DNA of 64,000 bases from G965233625 sp965233625 (GCA_965233625.1 OZ247499.1:6386001-6450000); one strand, 5' to 3'. Counted from the first letter of the stretch, positions 24,346 to 35,076 are shown. Translations and numbers: made by a program. Notes: a model not told the origin generated them from the sequence alone.

Positions 24346-24960
24346 TCAACCGGCGGCTTCGACTGCACTGGTAATCGCGGCGCGGATATCGGCTTGGACT
24401 GCGTCGACCGGTTGCGCCGCGTTGACCACGACAATGCGATCCGGGTTCTTCTCCGCCTCAAGCAGAAAGCCCGCCCGGACGGCTTTGAAGTAATCCAACC
24501 CTTGAGATTCCATACGATCCAGTTCCCTCTGCATCCGGCCCGCTGCTACATCAGGATCGATATCCAGGATGATAGTCAGGTCGGGTGAAACATCGTCCGT
24601 GGCCGTCCGCCCGGTCTGCCAGACGCTGTCTGGCGGCAGTCCGCCGGCGTGTGCCTGATAAACAACATTCGCCAGCAGATAACGGTCCGAAAGCACCGTT
24701 TTGCCCGCGGCCAGGGCGGGCTTGATGACTTCCTCAACAAGCTGGCAGCGGGATGCCATGTAAAGCAGCATCTCGGTGCGGCGGTGCATTGCGGCGCCGG
24801 TGTCTTCCAGCAGCAGCCCGCGGATTTTCTCACCCAGCGGCGTGCTGCCAGGATCGCGGCAGCGGACTACTTCGCGGCCGTTCTCTTGCAGCCAGGCGGT
24901 CAGCAGTTCCGCCTGCGTGCTCTTCCCGCCGCCATCCACGCCATCAAGAGAAAGAAACAT
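24346..24960 (-). CDS. tmk: Thymidylate kinase
   Basis: A 204-residue P-loop kinase that converts dTMP to dTDP. The P-loop LDGVDGGGKSTQ lies at about 5-16, the DR motif in LSDRYLLANVVYQ at about 90-102 and the Asp of DLTIILDIDPDVAAGR at about 127-142. RCRDPGSTPLGEKIRGLLL carries the usual R-x-P-G-x-T/S-x-x-G segment. All parts of a bacterial Tmk are present, and length is normal. It is 33 bases downstream of the DUF1501 gene on the same strand, so an essential nucleotide gene may share a transcript with the exported-protein genes. Confidence 0.95.
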   Translation of the reverse strand: MFLSLDGVDGGGKSTQAELLTAWLQENGREVVRCRDPGSTPLGEKIRGLLLEDTGAAMHRRTEMLLYMASRCQLVEEVIKPALAAGKTVLSDRYLLANVVYQAHAGGLPPDSVWQTGRTATDDVSPDLTIILDIDPDVAAGRMQRELDRMESQGLDYFKAVRAGFLLEAEKNPDRIVVVNAAQPVDAVQADIRAAITSAVEAAG

Positions 24961-24993
24961 GGTGGGGTGAAGTCCGCGGGAGAATGTTGCAGT

Positions 24994-26463
<1,470 letters not shown>

Positions 26464-26508
26464 GGTGGAGCCTTAGCGTTGGGTGGTTTTCTTAGTTTTC
26501 GAGAATTG

Positions 26509-26559
26509 TACCCTCGCCCACTTGTGGGAGAGGGTGCCACGAAGTGCCGGGTGAGGGTA
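26509..26559. repeat. Short palindromic intergenic repeat
   Basis: The 51-base unit begins TACCCTC and ends GAGGGTA. Inside are small hairpins such as CCCACTTGTGGG and GGCACTTCGTGCC-type arms. This kind of CCCTC/GAGGG element is seen scattered between genes in many bacterial genomes. It lies between the DUF1501 and PSCyt1 genes. Confidence 0.6.
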
Positions 26560-26626
26560 TTTAGGGCTGCTGACACGCGTCGGCGTATCTTCCATCGAAG
26601 TGTTCAGGCGTTACAGCGGGGCAACG

Positions 26627-26675
26627 CTTCCCCCTCATCTGGCCTTCGGCCATCTTCTCCCCCAAGGGAGAAGAG
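26627..26675. repeat. Second palindromic intergenic repeat
   Basis: CCCCCTCATCTGGCC-TTC-GGCCA and TCTCCCCCAAGGGAGA give two adjacent hairpins. The element ends seven bases before the stop of the PSCyt1 gene. Its mRNA form could act as a processing or pausing hairpin inside the PSCyt1-DUF1501 transcript. Confidence 0.55.
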
Positions 26676-26681
26676 CTTTTC

Positions 26682-29096
26682 TTACTGCAGGTAAACAAAC
26701 TCATTCGTGTTCAGCAGCACCAGGCAGTAGTTCTTCAGCGCTTCCTGTTGCGAAAGCTTCTCTTCTTCCTGAATGGACTTGATGAATTCCAGATCGCGGG
26801 CGATGTCGGCTTCGCTCGGCGTGCGGCTGGTGGTGAGGCGGATTGCGCGGGCGACCTGTTTCTTCAAGTCGCCGGGCAGTTCTTTTTCCAGCCGCGTGGC
26901 CATGGTGGCGGCCTGATCGTTCATGAACTTGCTGTTGAGCATGCTCAGCGCCTGCGTGGGAACCGTGGTGGTTACGCGGACGGCGCATGTGGTGTCTGCA
27001 TCGGGCGAGTCAAAGCCAACCAGCATCGGGTGACGCAGCGAGCGTTTAACGTGCACGTAGATGCTACGACGCGTCGCCTGTTCCGCCGGCGAGGTGCGCC
27101 AGCCGGCGCCGGGGCGCGACGCTGTGGCGAGCACTTCCTGGGGCAGGGGCGGGTAGACCTGCGGGCCGAACATCGCGAGGTTGATCGCGCCGCTGGCTGT
27201 CAGGATCGAGTCGCGGATTTCTTCAGCCGTCAGGCGCCGCATGTTGAACCGCCAGAACAGTTCGTTCTCCGGGTCTTTCTCCAGGGCGGCTTGGCTGGTC
27301 TGTGTCGACATCTGATAGGTGCTGGACATCATCATCAGCTTGTGCATCTGCTTCATGCTCCAGCCCCGGTCGACAAACTCCGCCGCCAGCCAGTCAAGCA
27401 GCAGCGGATGCGTGGGTGGTGTGCCCTGATATCCGAAGTCGCTGGCTGACCGCACGATGCCGCGACCGAAGTGGAACTGCCAGATGCGGTTGACCATCAC
27501 ACGCGAAGTCATCGGGTTATCTGGCGATACCACCCAATTGGCCAGCACGGTGCGACGAAGCGTTGCGCCATTGCGCCCCTGTTCCGGCAGCGAGGGTTTG
27601 CCAGGAGAGATGATCGCGGGGAAGCCGGGCTCTACCTTTTCACCCGGTGCATGTGCGTTGCCGCGCGCCAGAACAAAAGTCTCCGGGGCGCGCTCGCCAT
27701 TTTCCTGTGCCGCCAGGGCCTGTTCCACTTGTGGCATACGCGTGGAACTAAGCTGTCGTTCCTCTTGCTTAGCGGCAATCAGTTCTTTGAGTTCCGCCTT
27801 GCTCAGCACCTTGCCGCGGCGCTGGAGAATCAGCCGGTTGCGGGTGCGGCGGTCTTTGGCGTCTTCCTTCTCCGGGTTCGAGAGGGCGTCAAACACTTTC
27901 CGCTCCAGCCGTGCGATTGTGTCGCGCAACTGCTTGAGCTGTTCGCCGTGTTGGCGCATCCGTTCGGCGTATTTGCGGCGTTCTTCTTCCGGTGCGACTT
28001 CGACTTGCGTGTTGCCGTGCTTCAGATTGTGGAAGAACGCCAGCATGCTGTAATAATCCGTCTGCGGAATCGGATCCAGCTTATGATCGTGGCAGCGGGC
28101 ACAGCCGACCGTCAGCCCCAGGAACGCCTGCGAGCTGGTCACAACAATATCATCCAGCCCGTCGTAAAACGCCTGTTTACGGTCCACCGGTTCATCGTCC
28201 CACAAGCCCAGCCGGTAGAAGCCGGTCGCCGTGATCGATTCTTTGGTCGGTTTTTCGAACTCATCACCCGCGAGCTGTTCTTTGACAAACTGGTCGTACG
28301 GTTTGTCTTTGTTGAAGGCGCCGATCACATAGTCGCGATACTTCCAGACATTGTCTTTCGGGTTGTCGCGTTCGTAGCCGTTGGTTTCTGCGTAGCGGAC
28401 CAGATCCAGCCAGTGCCGCGCCCATTTCTCGCCGTAGGCGGGCGACTTCAATAGCCGGTCAATGACTTTCTCCCAGGCGCCGGGCGAATCGTCTGCGACG
28501 AATGCATCCACCTCACCCGGTGTGGGCGGCAGCCCGGTGATGTCGTAATACGCACGGCGGATGAGTGCGATCTTGTCGGCCTTCGGCGCGGGTTGCAGGC
28601 CGTTGGCTTCCAGCCGGTGCAGCACAAAGGCGTCGATGGGGTTCTGCACCCAGGCGGGCTTCTTCACCTGCGGCGGCGTGGGCTGCTTCACTTCGGCGAA
28701 CGCCCAGTGCTTGCCCCACTTGGCGCCTTCTTTGATCCACTGGCGGATGGCGGCGGTTTCTTCTTCTGTCAGCGGCTTGCCGTCAGGCGGCATACGCTCG
28801 TATTCGTCGGTAGAGGTAATGCGATCCAGGATCACGCTTTCATCCGGCTTACCCGCCACAATCGCGCGATCGCCCGAATCCAGTTCGGTCAGGGCAAGCT
28901 CCCGCTGATGCAGTTGTAGCCCGCCCTCCTCTCCGCCAGAGCCGTGACACTTGTAGCACCGGCGGGCAAAAACCGGCTGCACTTCGCGGGCGAAATCCAC
29001 CGTGTTTTCCGCAGCAGAACCGCTGGAAACCAGGGCCGAAACGGTTGTGGCTGTGAATAAAGTAACAAAGCTAAGAAATTGGCTTGCGAATTTCAA
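26682..29096 (-). CDS. PSCyt1-DUF1549-DUF1553 protein
   Basis: An 804-residue exported protein. The start is TTG at 29096: a stop lies five codons upstream and no ATG fits the signal peptide (1-29). PSCyt1 follows with heme site CYKCH (47-51) and the usual GGLQL segment. DUF1549 spans about 150-360 and includes a second CARCHDHKLDPIP motif. A Lys/Arg-rich helical linker (about 375-450) leads to DUF1553 (about 500-760), with VLANWVVSPDNPMTSRVMVN and a final SLRHPMLVGFDSPD segment. The set is a Planctomycete hallmark with proposed roles in polysaccharide breakdown; the reaction is unknown. It precedes DUF1501 and tmk on the same strand. Confidence 0.94.
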   Translation of the reverse strand: MKFASQFLSFVTLFTATTVSALVSSGSAAENTVDFAREVQPVFARRCYKCHGSGGEEGGLQLHQRELALTELDSGDRAIVAGKPDESVILDRITSTDEYERMPPDGKPLTEEETAAIRQWIKEGAKWGKHWAFAEVKQPTPPQVKKPAWVQNPIDAFVLHRLEANGLQPAPKADKIALIRRAYYDITGLPPTPGEVDAFVADDSPGAWEKVIDRLLKSPAYGEKWARHWLDLVRYAETNGYERDNPKDNVWKYRDYVIGAFNKDKPYDQFVKEQLAGDEFEKPTKESITATGFYRLGLWDDEPVDRKQAFYDGLDDIVVTSSQAFLGLTVGCARCHDHKLDPIPQTDYYSMLAFFHNLKHGNTQVEVAPEEERRKYAERMRQHGEQLKQLRDTIARLERKVFDALSNPEKEDAKDRRTRNRLILQRRGKVLSKAELKELIAAKQEERQLSSTRMPQVEQALAAQENGERAPETFVLARGNAHAPGEKVEPGFPAIISPGKPSLPEQGRNGATLRRTVLANWVVSPDNPMTSRVMVNRIWQFHFGRGIVRSASDFGYQGTPPTHPLLLDWLAAEFVDRGWSMKQMHKLMMMSSTYQMSTQTSQAALEKDPENELFWRFNMRRLTAEEIRDSILTASGAINLAMFGPQVYPPLPQEVLATASRPGAGWRTSPAEQATRRSIYVHVKRSLRHPMLVGFDSPDADTTCAVRVTTTVPTQALSMLNSKFMNDQAATMATRLEKELPGDLKKQVARAIRLTTSRTPSEADIARDLEFIKSIQEEEKLSQQEALKNYCLVLLNTNEFVYLQ

Positions 29097-29300
29097 AACA
29101 GGTTCCAGCTAAATTACAGAGGGGCGAGAAAGATGAACCACAAGTTAGTTGTGGTGGGGTAACTGCTCAGCGGTTACCGGCGGGCATGTCGACTATGGTT
29201 AAGTATAACGCCCTGTCCAGCAGATTGCACGCGTTTTTACGTCGTTGACTGTAAACCATTCCACATTCCCGCCCGGAAATCAACACCTTTCCAGGCAATT

Positions 29301-30248
29301 TCATTCCACCGGCGTCTGCACCAGCTGCTGCAACAGCATCAGCACGGTGCACAGATTGAGCGTTGCATGCACGATGATCGAAGGCAGCAGGCGGTGGGTC
29401 TGGTGGTAAACGTAACCCAGCCCCAGGGCGAAAAAGAACAGCGGAATGGGCGCCGGGCCGTGGGAATAATGCATCGCCGCAAATACCAGCGCGCTGATGA
29501 AGATCACAAGGTAAGCCGGTTTTCTGGAAACGGTGCGTGGCTGTGGTTTCGCCCGTTTTTGCTCCTGGCGGTCATCCGCGATGCCGAACAGCAGTTCGCT
29601 CCATGAAGAACCACGGGCGGCAACCCGTTGCAGGAAACCTTGCAGCAACAAGCGGAATTGCACTTCTTCAACAACCGGCGCCACGATGACGGCGGTGAAA
29701 CTCACGGCGGAAAACAGGCTCCACTTTACTGCTACGTTGGCGTCGTCCTGCAGCATATCAATCAGCGGGTGGTGAGGCTCAAAGAACTGCGCGAGCAATC
29801 CCTGTAGCGCAAACACCGGCGGCGCGATCATGGCGAACGCCAGCAGCCCCAGCTTCACGTCGGCGCCAAGCTGTTGCAGGTCGAATCCAAGATCGGCGAG
29901 CGTGCAACGTGTGCGCAACGCCACAAAGATGATCGACAGCGTTATTCCCAGAACCGACGCCCCACCGCTTGCCGCCACGATGGCAACCAGCACATGCGGC
30001 GGACGCTCTGAAGGATTCTGTTGCACCGGCACGCCGTATATCTGAGACACCGCATAGATCGCCGCCACCATGCACATCGCCGTCAGGAAATAGGCGACGG
30101 CGATATCAACCAGAGCCCAGGGCGGAACCAGCCGCGGCTCGTGCTTTAGCACGGGCTGCCCATGCAGCAGCCTCGCCACTGCATACCACCACCCATATAT
30201 GAAGCCCGTTATCGTCAACACGAAGACTACGGTCAGCACGGCGCTCAT
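29301..30248 (-). CDS. CPBP-family intramembrane metalloprotease
   Basis: A 315-residue membrane protein with about eight hydrophobic helices. VVEEVQFRLLLQGFLQR carries the E-E-x-x-x-R motif, FAAMHYSHG the F-x-x-x-H motif, and VHATLNLCTVLML the third H-x-x-x-N motif. These are the catalytic residues of the CPBP (Rce1/type II CAAX) family. The substrate is unknown; bacterial members often process peptides or membrane proteins. The ATG at 30248 is used here; a TTG six codons upstream (30266) is possible. It ends 204 bases before the TTG start of the PSCyt1 gene and begins 26 bases after the M24 peptidase stop, so it is likely co-transcribed with that gene. Confidence 0.86.
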   Translation of the reverse strand: MSAVLTVVFVLTITGFIYGWWYAVARLLHGQPVLKHEPRLVPPWALVDIAVAYFLTAMCMVAAIYAVSQIYGVPVQQNPSERPPHVLVAIVAASGGASVLGITLSIIFVALRTRCTLADLGFDLQQLGADVKLGLLAFAMIAPPVFALQGLLAQFFEPHHPLIDMLQDDANVAVKWSLFSAVSFTAVIVAPVVEEVQFRLLLQGFLQRVAARGSSWSELLFGIADDRQEQKRAKPQPRTVSRKPAYLVIFISALVFAAMHYSHGPAPIPLFFFALGLGYVYHQTHRLLPSIIVHATLNLCTVLMLLQQLVQTPVE

Positions 30249-30274
30249 CAGCGAAGCAGCGTTCAACAGGGCGC

Positions 30275-31387
30275 CTACACTTTCAACTGCATCGGGAACG
30301 GTGTCAGCAGTTGCACGCCATCGGCGGTGACCAGGTAGTCATTCTCCAGCCGCATGCCCGCGTGCAATTCTTCGCCATACAGCCCAGGCTCGGCGGTAAA
30401 TACATCGCCTTCTGCAAAGGTGTCGTCCCAGTTCGGGTTCAGATGCGGACCTTCGTGCGGGAACAATCCGATGCCGTGACCCAGATGATGGTTGAACACG
30501 CCGACGGGCGATTCATCCAGCATCGCCTGCACTTCGTTGAACAGCTCTTTGCAGCTCTTGCCAGGTTTCACTGTTGCTTCAACATGGGTGAACACTTTTT
30601 GAATCTCCTCCCACGCCTGCTGCTGGGCTTCGCTGACATCTGTCACAGCAATCGCGCGCGAGTTATCCGCAAAGTAGCCGCGGAACGCCGGGCCGAGGTC
30701 CAGAATGTACAGTTCGCCGGCCTTGGCCGTTACGCCATTGCGGGGCGGTCCACCGCGGCTGCACACCTGATAGTCGTTACCGGTGCCGGTCAGCATTTCG
30801 CCATATTCGGCGACGGCGACGGACTGCAACTGGTTGAAGACTTCAATCTCTGTGATGCCGGGCTGGATGATTTCCCGCGCCCGCTGGTACATCTTCTCCG
30901 TGCCGGCGATCGCTTTTTTCAAGCGGGCCAGTTCATCAGCGTCTTTCCGCCGGCGAAGATTGAATAGCACGGGTTCGATATCCACCAGCTCGGCGCCAAG
31001 ATGGGCGGTAATGTGCTGGCTGACGCAGGAGAACTCCACGCCGATGCGTTTACCTTGCGTCTGCCCTTCGAGCATTTTCAGCAGCACGGCGGAAGAGGCC
31101 TGCCGCTGATCGTTCCGCATGGTCGAAAGCCACTTTGCTTCGTAGGTGGTCACGTCGTCCGCGGCCGCCACCTCTGGCATTTTCTGGGGCGCCACCAGCT
31201 TCAGATGCCCATCGACCGAGAGCGCCGCCACGGGCGAGAAGACCCAGGCAAAGCGCGGCCCAGCCAGATACTGCACATGCTCTGTCATGGTCACGATGAC
31301 CATATCCAGTTGCATCAGTTGCATCTGCTCGATCAACCGCCGCTGCCTTCCCCGGCAGGCATCCACCTGAATATCTAACTCACTCAT
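30275..31387 (-). CDS. M24-family aminopeptidase (Xaa-Pro type)
   Basis: A 370-residue cytoplasmic enzyme. The N-terminal creatinase-like domain (1-140) precedes a pita-bread domain with the metal ligands. These are Asp in LDLGPAFRGYFADNSRAIAV (two Asp), His in HHLGHGIGLFPHEGPHLNP, Glu in TAEPGLYG and Glu in RLENDYLV. All five ligands of a dinuclear M24 site are present. Such enzymes remove N-terminal residues before proline. A GTG four codons upstream (31399) is an alternative start; neither has a strong RBS. The CPBP protease gene follows within 26 bases. Confidence 0.9.
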   Translation of the reverse strand: MSELDIQVDACRGRQRRLIEQMQLMQLDMVIVTMTEHVQYLAGPRFAWVFSPVAALSVDGHLKLVAPQKMPEVAAADDVTTYEAKWLSTMRNDQRQASSAVLLKMLEGQTQGKRIGVEFSCVSQHITAHLGAELVDIEPVLFNLRRRKDADELARLKKAIAGTEKMYQRAREIIQPGITEIEVFNQLQSVAVAEYGEMLTGTGNDYQVCSRGGPPRNGVTAKAGELYILDLGPAFRGYFADNSRAIAVTDVSEAQQQAWEEIQKVFTHVEATVKPGKSCKELFNEVQAMLDESPVGVFNHHLGHGIGLFPHEGPHLNPNWDDTFAEGDVFTAEPGLYGEELHAGMRLENDYLVTADGVQLLTPFPMQLKV

Positions 31388-31482
31388 CCAGCCACTCACG
31401 TTTCCGTTATTTGAATCAACGATTGTTTCGTTCGCTTCATTGTATCAGGCGCCCCGTAACTTCTAAGGTTCGTACTGCAAAT

Positions 31483-31514
31483 AAAAAAGGCCCCAGGCTG
31501 CGATGCCAGGGGCC
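31483..31514 (-). terminator. Rho-independent terminator of the lectin gene
   Basis: GGCCCC (31489-31494) pairs with GGGGCC (31509-31514), with two further pairs possible past one mismatch. On the minus strand the stem is followed by six T residues (31488-31483). It begins 33 bases after the lectin stop. Confidence 0.8.
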
Positions 31515-31546
31515 GTGGAGTTTTCCGGGGGCTGTGAACTACGTTT

Positions 31547-32155
31547 CTACCTCACAGGGATGAACTTCCAGCACTGACCGGCGTAGAAGCTGGCTTCGTT
31601 AGTTCCTGGTTTAACGCCGGGTTTCATCATGCGGGCGGCGCTGCCGGGATCGTTGGTGTTCAGCTTTCCGCCGTCCAGGAATAGCTGTTCGCGTTCGACA
31701 AATGCGGTTGTCAGGGCGAAGTATCCGCCGCCGGTGGGTACGACTTTCCACATCTGGCCGCTGAAGCGTCCGGCCTTGGCCAGAAAGGCAGCGTTAAACG
31801 GTTTGGCGCCGGGACGGTTGCCTTCCAGTTGCATACCTTTCGCCCGTCCTGCTTCCGAAGTGAGATAGTAGTAACCATTGCCGGCCGGTGTTGCCAGCCA
31901 CGTCTGCCCCGTGGCGCCAGGGGCCGTGTTCGCCATGAAGCTGGCTCCCTGACAGTAACTTCCAGGCGCCACCAGGTTGGACTCTAGAGAACCACCCTCT
32001 CGCATACTTGTGTAGTTGACCAGGCGGAACTTACCAGCTGGCAGCGAAATAGCCGGGTAAGCCTTAATGGTAAGTTGCTGGGCGGATGCAACTGCCGGCG
32101 CCAGGAAAGCAAGGCAGAGAGCTACAGCGGCGGTGAGTTTTACGATTGTGTTCAT
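31547..32155 (-). CDS. Secreted (QxW)3 ricin-type beta-trefoil protein
   Basis: A 202-residue protein from the ATG at 32155, chosen because AAGGA lies seven bases upstream and a signal peptide starts there (LTAAVALCLAFLAPAVASA). The mature part has three GQxW repeats (GQTW, GQMW, GQCW) about 60-70 residues apart. Each closes a block that includes a Y/F-x-L-x strand (YYYLTSEAG, YFALTTAFVE). Three Q-x-W repeats are the signature of the ricin-B beta-trefoil fold, which usually binds sugars. It is exported and not fused to an enzyme, so it may bind cell-surface or environmental glycans. The ligand is unknown, and the gene is a single unit with its own terminator. Confidence 0.72.
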   Translation of the reverse strand: MNTIVKLTAAVALCLAFLAPAVASAQQLTIKAYPAISLPAGKFRLVNYTSMREGGSLESNLVAPGSYCQGASFMANTAPGATGQTWLATPAGNGYYYLTSEAGRAKGMQLEGNRPGAKPFNAAFLAKAGRFSGQMWKVVPTGGGYFALTTAFVEREQLFLDGGKLNTNDPGSAARMMKPGVKPGTNEASFYAGQCWKFIPVR

Positions 32156-32364
32156 TGCAAAATCCTTAAAAGTGATGTTTGAATTGCTGGTTTGTCTGGC
32201 GAAGCTGCCAGCCATCCCGTGTCGTTAAGGACCTTGCGCGAACCGCGCGATAACCCTCAGCCTTTTTCAAACTTTCTCAAAGAATCTCGCAAACGCTGTC
32301 GCGTGGATTTAATGGTATAACGGCGGCTCACGTCTTTTCTTCTTCAGCTATTCCGGGCAGCAAT

Positions 32365-33372
32365 ATGTACCGTCATCTACTGGGCCTCTGGCTCCTTGTT
32401 CTGTTTCTTCTTGCCGGCTGCGACACCAGCGAAAAAGAATTCACCCGCGTGGAAGGCGAACGGTTGAAGCCCTCTGCACAGGACCTTTCCACTGCTACTT
32501 CAGCCCGGACTTTTCCCAGCCTGGGTGACGGAGTCAAGGTTCAAGGTGGGGTCTCTTACTTTGTGGATACCAGCAATGAAATCACCCGGAAGTTAGGGCC
32601 GGGCGAGGCGATGCAATTCAAAGTGCTGCTACCCGAAGGAGATCACGCAGAGAACCCGTTACCGTGCGTGCTCATTGCGCCGGCTGGCACGACCCTGGCT
32701 GAGGGTCAGAAGATCAAACGCGAGAGTGACGAGCTTGGCATGAAGGAGTTTCTGGATGCCGGCATGGCGGTTGTCTGTTACTCGCTGGACGGCGACCCGG
32801 GCAACAGTGAAGACCGCGGACGCAGAATGCAGAACATGAGCGACGCCTATCAGGCGTTTAAGAAGGCCGAAGCGGGTCTGGTCAATGCCCGCCTGGCGGT
32901 TGACTTCGCGTTGCAGAAACTGCCTGTTGATCCGCAGCGGATTTACTGTGCGGGGCATAGTTCGGCGGCGACGATGGCGCTGTTGCTGGCCTCGCACGAT
33001 GAACGCATCAGCGGCTGTCTTGCGTTCGCGCCGGTGCCTGACGTCGAGGCGAAATTCGCTGCGGCGCTGCAAGAGCCACAGATAGAAAGCATTTTTCCTG
33101 AATTCGGCAAGTTCGTCCGCACAAGCTCTCCCAAGCAATACGCTGCGGATCTAAGCTGCCCGCTGTTTGTTTTTCACGCACGCGACGACGGGATCGCTCC
33201 CTTCAGCCTCACGCAGAAATATGTGGAGGAAGTGAAAAAACAGAACAGCCGGGTGAAGTTCATTAGCGTCGACACCGGCGGGCACGCCGTTTCTGTTTAT
33301 CAGCACGGATTGAAGCAAGGCGTCGAGTGGCTGAAAAAGCTTTCGTCGGAACAGGCAGGCGCCGGTGACTAG
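32365..33372 (+). CDS. Alpha/beta-hydrolase lipoprotein
   Basis: A 335-residue lipoprotein with signal and lipobox LLAGC (Cys19). The hydrolase domain has the nucleophile elbow CAGHSSAATMALLLASH: G-H-S-S-A, where the last residue is Ala instead of the usual Gly. An Asp in FHARDDGIAPF and a His in DTGGHAVSVY complete the triad. The pattern fits prolyl-oligopeptidase/dienelactone-hydrolase-like enzymes facing the periplasm. The substrate is not known. It is convergent with the carbamoyltransferase gene with only four bases between, and no RBS is obvious before the ATG. Confidence 0.78.
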   Translation: MYRHLLGLWLLVLFLLAGCDTSEKEFTRVEGERLKPSAQDLSTATSARTFPSLGDGVKVQGGVSYFVDTSNEITRKLGPGEAMQFKVLLPEGDHAENPLPCVLIAPAGTTLAEGQKIKRESDELGMKEFLDAGMAVVCYSLDGDPGNSEDRGRRMQNMSDAYQAFKKAEAGLVNARLAVDFALQKLPVDPQRIYCAGHSSAATMALLLASHDERISGCLAFAPVPDVEAKFAAALQEPQIESIFPEFGKFVRTSSPKQYAADLSCPLFVFHARDDGIAPFSLTQKYVEEVKKQNSRVKFISVDTGGHAVSVYQHGLKQGVEWLKKLSSEQAGAGD

Positions 33373-33376
33373 GTCT

Positions 33377-34905
33377 TCAGCGTCTGGGCGTTAACAGATT
33401 TTCGCCATACACCACCGCATCCAGGCCGTGTTCCTGCTGATACTTCAGCAAGTCGCTAAGCTGGTTGATAAAGCCCTTACCGATGAAGTTCAGGGAGGTG
33501 TTGCATAGCACGCCGACGCCGGTTGTTTTCTTAAAGGCTGTGAGCAGATCGTAAGTGCGGCTGCATTGTTGTGCGTTCATCGATTGCAGCCGCGCGCTGT
33601 TGTCTACGTGCGTGATAGCCTGCAGCGACTCGTTTTTCACTTTTGAAAGTACAGCATGTAAGGGCTGGGGCCCTGCCAGTGGAAATGCTCGCTGACGTCT
33701 TCTTCCAGACAGACCGGAGCAACCGGGCGGAAGGATTCCCGTTGTTTGATATGGTTGATGCGGTCCTGAGTTTCCTGGCGGAAGGGGGAAGCCAGTATGG
33801 ACCGGTGGCACAACGCACGGGGGCCAATTTCGTAGCGGCCCTGCACCCAGCCGATAATCGCGCCGTCGCGGAGCATGCGGGCGACTTCCGCGACATCCAG
33901 TTGCTGATGGTGGTACTCGCTGGCAGGTGGCGTAACGTCTTCGACAAATTCTTCACCGGCGTAAACATTCCATCGGATCTTTGCGTTTCCTGTCTCGACG
34001 AACTGGGCCTCGATGGCTGTGCCGATCGCAGCGCCGCTATCGTTGGGGCAGGGGGGCGTAAAGACGGAAGAAAACAGCCCGGAGTCTTTCCACTTCGAAT
34101 TCCAGTCGCAGTTCAGCGCGCAGCCGCCGCCGAGCACAAGCGGCCAGCCTTTGGTGAAGTGCTTTTTGGCGTCCTGGTAAAAGGCGTCGAAGATTCTGTC
34201 CGAGACAACGCCCACCACGTTGAGATATCGCTCGTCGTCCAAGCCGGCGCCCCAGGGCCATGATCCCCGCCAGTTGACCTTGGCGGGAACGTGTTCGGTA
34301 AGCAGGCGGGTGGCAAAGGCTTCTTCCTGCTTTGTCAGCGGCAGCCGTTGCGAAAACGCTGCCAGCGCCATGACCTTTCCCGCAGCTGCGGCCGTATGGT
34401 GGTGGTAATAACGCCCCAGGCCGATCGGGTGGAGCAAACCAAACCGTTGACCGGGTTCTCTCATGGTCATGCTGACACGTGTGGCGCGAAGGGCGGCGTC
34501 CACCTCGTAACAGTAACCGAATCCACCTTCGTAGTTGATAAAATAGAAGGGCTCACCTTGCGGCAGATCGGACATGCCAAACGCGCCGAACAGATGGGCA
34601 CGCTCATGCGTCGAAGAAAAGTACTTCGCCTTTGTTCCGAATAAAGAGGTCTCTGAGGAGATGATGTAAGCTGGTTCGATACCGGCGTACGGGGCCAGTT
34701 GAACATCGGGGTCGGCCCACCCACTGACGGCCAGCACGTCTGGCGGTGCATCGACCTTGGTGAGGGCTGCCACCAGCAACCGTTCGTTGGGAGGAGAGTA
34801 CCGGTCGTAGCTGTTTTTCTCGGCTTCAATCGAGAAAATAAGTTCTCCGTCTTTCAGATAAGCAACGGCTGCATCGTGCCGTGGCTTGAATGCGAGAATT
34901 CTCAC
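33377..34905 (-). pseudogene. NodU/CmcH-type carbamoyltransferase, split by one frameshift
   Basis: The GTG start (34905) has AAGGA nine bases upstream. The first frame (422 residues) carries the N-terminal HypF/NodU domain (MRILAFKPRHDAAVAYL) and much of the C-terminal domain. It stops at 33637 just after SPYMLYFQK. The following family segment continues in the next frame as ESLQAITHVDNSARLQ to the end at 33377, with LCNTSLNFIGKG and GLDAVVYGENLL. Adding one A in the A run 33641-33644 (minus strand) restores a single frame of about 509 residues. The family transfers carbamoyl groups to sugars or antibiotics. It is either a real inactivated gene or a sequencing error; no canonical slippery heptamer is visible. 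Confidence 0.82.
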
Positions 34906-34941
34906 GCGGCGCTATCCTTAGCTTGTTGGTTGGGGTGGCTT

Positions 34942-35034
34942 CTAACTGGTAAGCATCGCGATCAAACCGAAGGCAGCAGCCAGCAGTAAGGCAGCGACGA
35001 AAACGCAGGCGAAAACAATGCGGAGGGTATGCAC
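34942..35034 (-). CDS. Possible 30-residue single-span membrane peptide
   Basis: A GTG-started frame with GGAG six bases upstream encodes 30 residues. Nearly all of residues 6-28 are hydrophobic (IVFACVFVAALLLAAAFGLI), with a single positive charge in front (R5), so an N-in orientation is plausible. It lies 36 bases before the carbamoyltransferase start and 42 bases after the DUF4430 gene, all on the minus strand, which fits one transcript. A hydrophobic stretch of this length by chance is not excluded, and no family is recognised. Confidence 0.4.
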   Translation of the reverse strand: MHTLRIVFACVFVAALLLAAAFGLIAMLTS

Positions 35035-35076
35035 AGCTGGCTCCAGATGGTTGAGTAGCGCGAACAGGCAGGACCG

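Noticed and set aside
27471..28454. 327-residue plus-strand frame
   Set aside because: It is antisense to the DUF1549/DUF1553 gene, whose motifs are certain; composition is that of a shadow.
33637..33650. Programmed -1 frameshift in the carbamoyltransferase
   Set aside because: The site reads UUU CAA AAG UGA; the P-site Gln codon would re-pair poorly after a -1 slip, and no heptamer or strong downstream stem is evident.
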